DNA of 64,000 nt from Trissonchulus latispiculum (Eukaryota; Nematoda; Enoplea; Enoplida; Ironidae), in the NCBI GenBank assembly GCA_030248195.1, contig JASAND010010818.1, forward strand, positions 55,362 through 119,361, written 5' to 3'. Of the stretch, positions 59,001-64,000 are shown one piece after another. The stretch's first letter is position 1. Every line of letters begins with the position of its first letter. The translations under genes were made by a program, and so were the position numbers. The notes beneath the pieces are model-generated. The model was not told where the DNA came from. It was given only the letters and a program-made list of their open reading frames with translations, and ran no database searches.

Positions 59001-62000
59001 CTGGAGCTACAGCAATGGCCAATACTACTCCAACGGCAACTAAGGTGTTGCTTTGCCTGGTTGCAACTATAGCCTGCACATTAGTTGGAATCCTTATTTT
59101 TAGTGGAGGATTGTTTGGTATTCTTCTGTTTCAAGGTATGTGGTTGGCTGTTCCTCATATGTTTAATTTACAACGTAGACGAAACTCTGTGGTTTTTAGG
59201 AAGATTGAATCGGTAATATCTTGTTCCCACCTACAGACACATAAACAACAATGTTAATTATTCCGATTTTTCGAGTTTCTTTTCTTTATTCTTTTCTCTA
59301 AATTCGCCCGTCGACGTCACTTTAAAATGCTATCAACTTCAAGTTTAATGCAGTATTGCAATTAAGTCCTGCAATTTCCGATTCCCACATGCTGCAATTT
59401 ACCTTCTACTTTTGTTCTTTATGTTCTCTTATGTGGTCATCTAGAAGGCACTATAAAATGTGTTCGGTTAAAGTCAGCTCATACGAAGAACCTAATCGAA
59501 TGGGGTATTAATTGACTACAGTAGCTACTTTCTACTCTTGAATATTTAGCATTTGCTAAATTCAGTTTGCAGGGGGAAAATGTTAAGTACCAGTTATTTT
59601 GTGACTTTCCACTTTGGTAAATCTTGTATTTTCGTTGCTTTCATGTATAGCAATTGGCATGAAAGAAGTCAGGTATACAAGCTGATGCAAATCCGGAAGT
59701 TGTCACTTGTTGTAGTTTTCTCTCGTGCGCGCTTAGGTTTATTATATTTTTATGGTATGCCATTATTCTGTTGCTGCCCAATACCAGCTATTTTTGATCA
59801 GGAATTGTAAATTCCTTGGTGTGAAGTTTGATGGTAGTTTAAGATTTCGACTTATTATTTTTAACTAGGTAGTGAAATTAGCGAAAATTCCATGAATTTT
59901 AGACATGCAATCGGAGCCTCTCGATTTCTAGAATATCAATCGGACAATAGGCTTGGAAACAATACTTGTATAATATGTAATTCAGCAGTTTCAGATTGAT
60001 AAATATACCATTCGGCATAGTTCATGAACCAGTTGAAAGAAGTACTACTAAACATCTAACCGTTTTAGTCTATGTATATTGGATTATATTTTGTATTTAA
60101 ATTTTACTGCGGCGCATTTATAGTTGTAGTTATATTTTGCTGCAGCGAAACCATGGGATTCAACTTCGAACGCATCGCTCCCCATGGATCCAGGAACTTA
60201 CGGTGATTTAAGTCTTGATGAATTTATTTGTTTCCTTATCTCTTATTTCTACTCTTCGAAACAATTACTACCAAAAACAGAGATGGAAGTTGCTGTTGGG
60301 TTTAAAACTGTCTTCAAAAAAACAAAGCTAATATTTCCATTGTTGAAATTTTTTTGGCTGATTTTTATATCCACTAAATATTCCCAGTTTTGAAGACGTA
60401 ATTTTTGTTTGTGTAAGCAATGAATCAAAGACTGCTGAAACTAAACTAAGCTATAGCCAGCGAAATCGCGTGCGTTCATTACCCAGAATGGCTTAATCGA
60501 GAATTGCTTATGCGAGAAATTGTGCAGCCGTTAATTCAAAATTTTGCTTAACCGAGAAAAGCCAAATATACGCTTTTTGCTTAACCGAGAAAGTGCATAA
60601 CCGAGAATTGCTTAACTGAGAAAAGTACATTGACAGCCATGGAATAATTAATGAATAGCTGAATGTAATATAATAATTGCCATAATACGTTACTTTAACA
60701 GCTTATAGTGCTGTGCTTCTGTTTCCTTCAGTTTAAATATTCCATTAATATATATAATTTAAAACCGATTTTACCATTTTCCTCGTCTTTCCAGTGAGTC
60801 AAATTTAAATAACAACGGCGTTATTAAATACTCTGTCATATGCATGTTTTTTGCTCTTACAAGCTTTTCACGAAAATGCACCAAATTTCCTGAAGTCCGG
60901 ATTTTCTACATTCCTGACTTTTAAACATTTTTTCCAATTCCGACAAGATGGGTACCATTCGAAAGCTCTTCACGAGCTGAACAACTTTTGTAATAGAACC
61001 AATGTCTGAAAACGCAACAACTTCCCGTAATTCACGAAAACCGTGCTAGCTAGTGTTAGACCCGGTTTTCGTGAGTTACGGCAAATTGCTGCATTTCAGA
61101 TATTGGTTCTATTACAAAAGTTATTCTGCTCTTCGAGAGCTTTCAAATGTTACCCATATCGTGGGGTATTGGAGAAAATTTTTAAAATCCGGAAAATCCG
61201 GTTTTCTTGAATTCCGGAAATTGAGTACATTTTCAAGAGTTCATTCTATTGTAAAAGTTGTTCACCTCGTTGAGAGCTTTCGAATTATAAACATTGAAAG
61301 AATTTTAAAATTCGGGAATGTTGAAAACCCGGACTTCAGGAAATTTGGTGCATTTTCGTGAAAAGCTTGTAAGACCAAAAATATGCAGATGACAGAGTAT
61401 TTAATTACACATTTTTTTCCTAATTTTTTTCATTCAATCTTATTTTTAATGCTCCTAGTATTGCAATTTTAATCTAATCCTTCTTCATTATTCACGCTTT
61501 GAATTAATAAATGAACGAGCTAATTTTAATTCGACATGCTTAGTCGCTGTTTCTTTAAGGATTAATTTTAATCCGTTTAATGCGTTTCTGCATTTCCAAT
61601 TAGTTTTTAATCCTCGTGCCGCTGCGAAGATTAAACTACTTAAAATTAACTCAATTAATCCTAGAATTAAAAATTGTTTTAAGAGATAATCCCAGTCTGT
61701 TTAGTCCATTTAATCCATCATTAATGAAATAGCTTGGATTTCTAACTTTATGCCCCCAACAAAAGTTGGTCAACTGCAAGGGCATATTGCAAGAGATCAA
61801 CAGAACTTTAAAGCTAGATTTATACATCATTGGAATGCTCGGCTCTATGTTTTGGTGTAACGCAGTTTCTTGTGACTTGCTGCAACAAAAAGTTAAGCTT
61901 AACAAACTATCAAAGTTACCGCTTTTTGAATTTTTTTGTAGTCTTTCAAGCTTAACTTTTTATAGCAGCAAGCTACAGCAAACTGCTTTACACCATTAAA

Positions 62001-62722
62001 TAGAGCACATCTCGACCATTCCAGCGATGTATAAATCATGCTCTAAAGTTCTGCAAACTCTAAACTGCTAAACTCTTGCAATAAGCCTTTGAAGTTGACC
62101 AACTTTTGTTGGGGGATAAAGTTAAAGAGATCCAGTAGCGATTTCAAATTTTATTTATCAAAAATTTTAATCAGGCTGATTTCTAATTAGTTTTATCCAA
62201 TCATTTTAATCTTTAAATAAATAGACTCTTAACTTGGCTTACATATTAATAACGTTTATATTTCTAAATTATTTAAATTCAAAATTAAAACGCAACTTGT
62301 TACGGATTTTTATAATGCCGGAAACAAACCTTGCCATGTAACATGTTTTACGCTATCCGTATGTGTGCAGTTTAAACATTTGCTCGGTTAAGCAATTCTC
62401 GGTAATGAATGTAACATGTTAAAAGGTTTCGTCGATTTTTTTCAAACAGTGGGCTAATTATCAACTCAACAGTTTATATTTGTTAAACAAACTGTAATAG
62501 AAACTGCTTAAATACTATTTAAATTTTCTCTATTAACAAAATTTGTTCTTTGCGATATTGTATCATTGGGATAATTTGTATTGTGTTATTTTTATTTATA
62601 ATCTTTATTCAGTGCTCACCGTGCGTCTACAGTTCACTGACTTGTCGCAGCAATGGGACGAAGCTCTAAGGAATACTAATTCTCTGACATTCAACATTGC
62701 CGCAACAGAATACACTAAGACT
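59001..62722 (+). CDS. Gene 3 (partial): third membrane SEA-domain paralogue
   Basis: Exon 1 follows an acceptor (CTTTTTCAG, 58999-59000) and codes from Met at 59015 to 59135: MANTTPTATK, then a 25-residue membrane segment (VLLCLVATIACTLVGILIFSGGLFG), ending in phase 1 as in genes 1 and 2. A possible linker exon is 60146-60202 (symmetric phase 1, KPWDSTSNASLPMDPGTY). The SEA exon 62613-62722 is exactly 110 nt, as in the paralogues (LQFTDLSQQWDEALRNTNSL and the rest), but is strongly diverged. Later exons lie beyond the window, so it is unknown whether it carries a peptidase. The acceptor before the start codon means either a 5' UTR exon or a trans-spliced leader. Confidence 0.55.
60824..61404. 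mobile_element. Foldback element, TTAAATACTCTGTCA ends
   Basis: Inverted arms cover most of 581 bp. Examples are TTAAATACTCTGTCAT, CTTACAAGCTTTTCACGAAAA, AAATTTCCTGAAGTCCGG and TTGGTTCTATTACAAAAGTT with their complements. Related words (GTTGTTCAGCTCGTCAAGA) appear inside the hAT element at 49380. Confidence 0.65.
61744..62123. mobile_element. Foldback element, AACTTTATGCCCCCAAC ends
   Basis: The arms AACTTTATGCCCCCAACAAA and GTTGACCAACTTTTGTTGGG are complementary. The centre holds GTTAAGCTTAAC and a matching CAAGCTTAACTTTTT. 380 bp, non-coding. Confidence 0.65.
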
Positions 62723-62886
62723 GTAAGATATCTCAATTCGAACATTGTTTATTCCTAAAATCTCTAGCCCCAGTTTCTCTAAGACGAGGAGAACAACAAC
62801 AGAAAACATTTAAATTAAAGTCACCTGGTTAGCACAATTCAAAAAATAAACAAAGTATTTATAATATTTCTATATAATATCTATAC

Positions 62887-63025
62887 CTGCCAAGCCACCC
62901 TGGGTGACGACAGTTTCGAAGGTCTCAGTCGAAGTGTCACATTCATCGCTAGAAATTCTCTCATCGTCAGCCGATACGTACTCTTCATTACTATTAGAAT
63001 ACAGAAAGAAATACCGACAGCCTAT
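62887..63025 (-). CDS. Possible minus-strand exon, acidic Ser/Thr-rich
   Basis: On the minus strand a good acceptor (TTTATATTTAG, before 63025) and donor (GCAG-GTATAG, after 62887) enclose 139 nt with only one open frame: GCRYFFLYSNSNEEYVSADD, then ISSDECDTSTETFETVVTQ. The product is acidic and Ser/Thr-rich, like a disordered tail. It may be an internal exon of a fourth gene on the opposite strand, with the rest outside the window. Chance remains quite possible. Confidence 0.3.
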
Positions 63026-64000
63026 CTAAATATAAATAAAAGAAAAGATTAAGAACATTCATATAACACTCAATTCATTAAACTACATAAAGAGTGCTAG
63101 GCAGTGAAATATAATTTACGGTTGCAGTATTGAAGTACTGACTGCAAACGCTTTGCTGGTATGCAAGTGATTGATAATTTGTCTCAGGCTACAATGGTAT
63201 GGCGATGTGAGTTAACTTTAAAGTGATTTACTTTATTATTATATAAAATGTTTGGACAATTTGGACAATATCGTCCAAGAAGCGTCCAAAATCATGAACT
63301 CCAGTCTCCACAGCCAACAAATATATACTCTTTATTGTTTCTGATCTGATTCTGATTCTGATCCGTTTCTAACAAAAAAGTGTACGTGGTGTAGTACAGG
63401 ACCGCCTCAAATTTGGTAAAAAGCGCCTGAAAATCAGGAAAACCACAGCAGATAACCCGTAGAAGGTCACATCCAAGCTATTGTTGTAGCTAGTAAAGCC
63501 AACATGGAAGAGTCGTTACTCTTCCTGATTCAGAAATAGGACCTTCTCCTTTCCACTATTGAATTATGGAAGAATCGTTACTCTTCACTGGTCTCAATTT
63601 GGACCTCCCCTCATTCCCCCTTTAATGAAAACGTTTCTTGAAGTTCCGTAGTCATGAGTTAATACGATACTAAAAGCTATTTAAGGAAGAGAAATTATGC
63701 AATTATGCAAGAAGCTATAATTATAAAAGCAAATATTTTCATGCTTATATACTCAGCTGAAATATACGTACATTAGAAGACGGTTCACTGTTATTTGTGA
63801 GGTAAGGTACGTTAACAGTAATATTCGGTGAAAAGTGGTGTTGGTTAGGTTTAATTAATAGCAATTATGCAATTATGCAGTAATGAGATAATTTGTAGAA
63901 TTTAAAATGAAAATATTGCTTAAATCCGTCTGAAAGGCAATTCTCTCCCTATCCCAAAAATTCAAACCCGGATGAGCAATACGTAACTGAACGAAGTATA
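63026..64000. other. AT-rich right edge
   Basis: No gene recognised. GGAAGAGTCGTTACTCTTCC (63508-63527) is an 8-bp-arm hairpin, echoed 63 bp later by GGAAGAATCGTTACTCTTC. It may contain intron sequence of gene 3. Confidence 0.4.

Larger units (their letters stand above)
60475..62409. mobile_element. Inverted-repeat element with GCTTAACCGAGAA array
   Basis: TTCATTACCCAGAAT at 60475 and the complement of TTCATTACCGAGAAT at 62395-62409 face each other. Next to the left end are six copies of GCTTAACCGAGAA or close variants (60491-60625). The right end has one. The interior contains two further foldbacks. It lies in the gene 3 intron. Confidence 0.5.

Overview
This is AT-rich animal (invertebrate metazoan) genomic DNA. 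The genes are split by GT-AG introns, some over 10 kb, and the introns and spacers are packed with decayed transposable elements. Nothing looks bacterial or viral. The lineage cannot be fixed from the sequence. Type II membrane proteins with a SEA domain, an M13 (neprilysin family) peptidase, CR1-like LINEs, Ty3/gypsy remnants and many non-autonomous DNA elements would fit several protostome groups.

The core of the window is a tandem cluster of three related genes, all on the + strand. Gene 1 (13441-17760, 7 exons, 492 aa) encodes a short cytoplasmic tail, one membrane segment, a Thr-rich linker, a SEA domain and a long Ser/Thr mucin-like tail with a run of about 45 serines. Gene 2 (21721-53428, 15 exons, 883 aa) starts with the same module, exon for exon, but continues into a complete M13 zinc metallopeptidase with every catalytic residue in place. 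Gene 3 (from about 59001, running off the right edge) repeats the membrane exon and the 110-nt first SEA exon. Exon phases agree across all three, so they look like tandem duplicates whose ectodomains diverged. The products are probably cell-surface proteins: gene 2 an ectopeptidase on a mucin/SEA stalk, gene 1 a mucin-like surface protein without enzyme activity.

Left flank (1-11260) is a transposon graveyard. It holds a gypsy pol 3' end (- strand), an orphan Cys/His-rich reading frame (- strand) interrupted by a 5'-truncated LINE with a 12-bp target duplication, a foldback repeat, and a CR1-like LINE with a PHD-finger ORF1. The reverse transcriptase of that LINE is split by a hAT-type element with an 8-bp target duplication.

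The spacer between genes 1 and 2 and the introns of gene 2 carry at least six families of inverted-repeat elements: hAT-like with 8-bp duplications, TTAA-flanked, TA-flanked, and foldback types with internal palindromic arrays. Two foldback families, ending in GCCGATTGCACCAAAT and in AAGAGTGCATAATTGCA, have unusual internal architecture and recur at several places. Gene 2 intron 1 also holds a perfect 36-bp palindrome that is a six-unit heat-shock element.

The right end (53429-64000) has another TTAA element, an exon-like fragment at 56774-57095, the start of gene 3 with nested foldback elements in its intron, and one possible minus-strand exon at 62887-63025.
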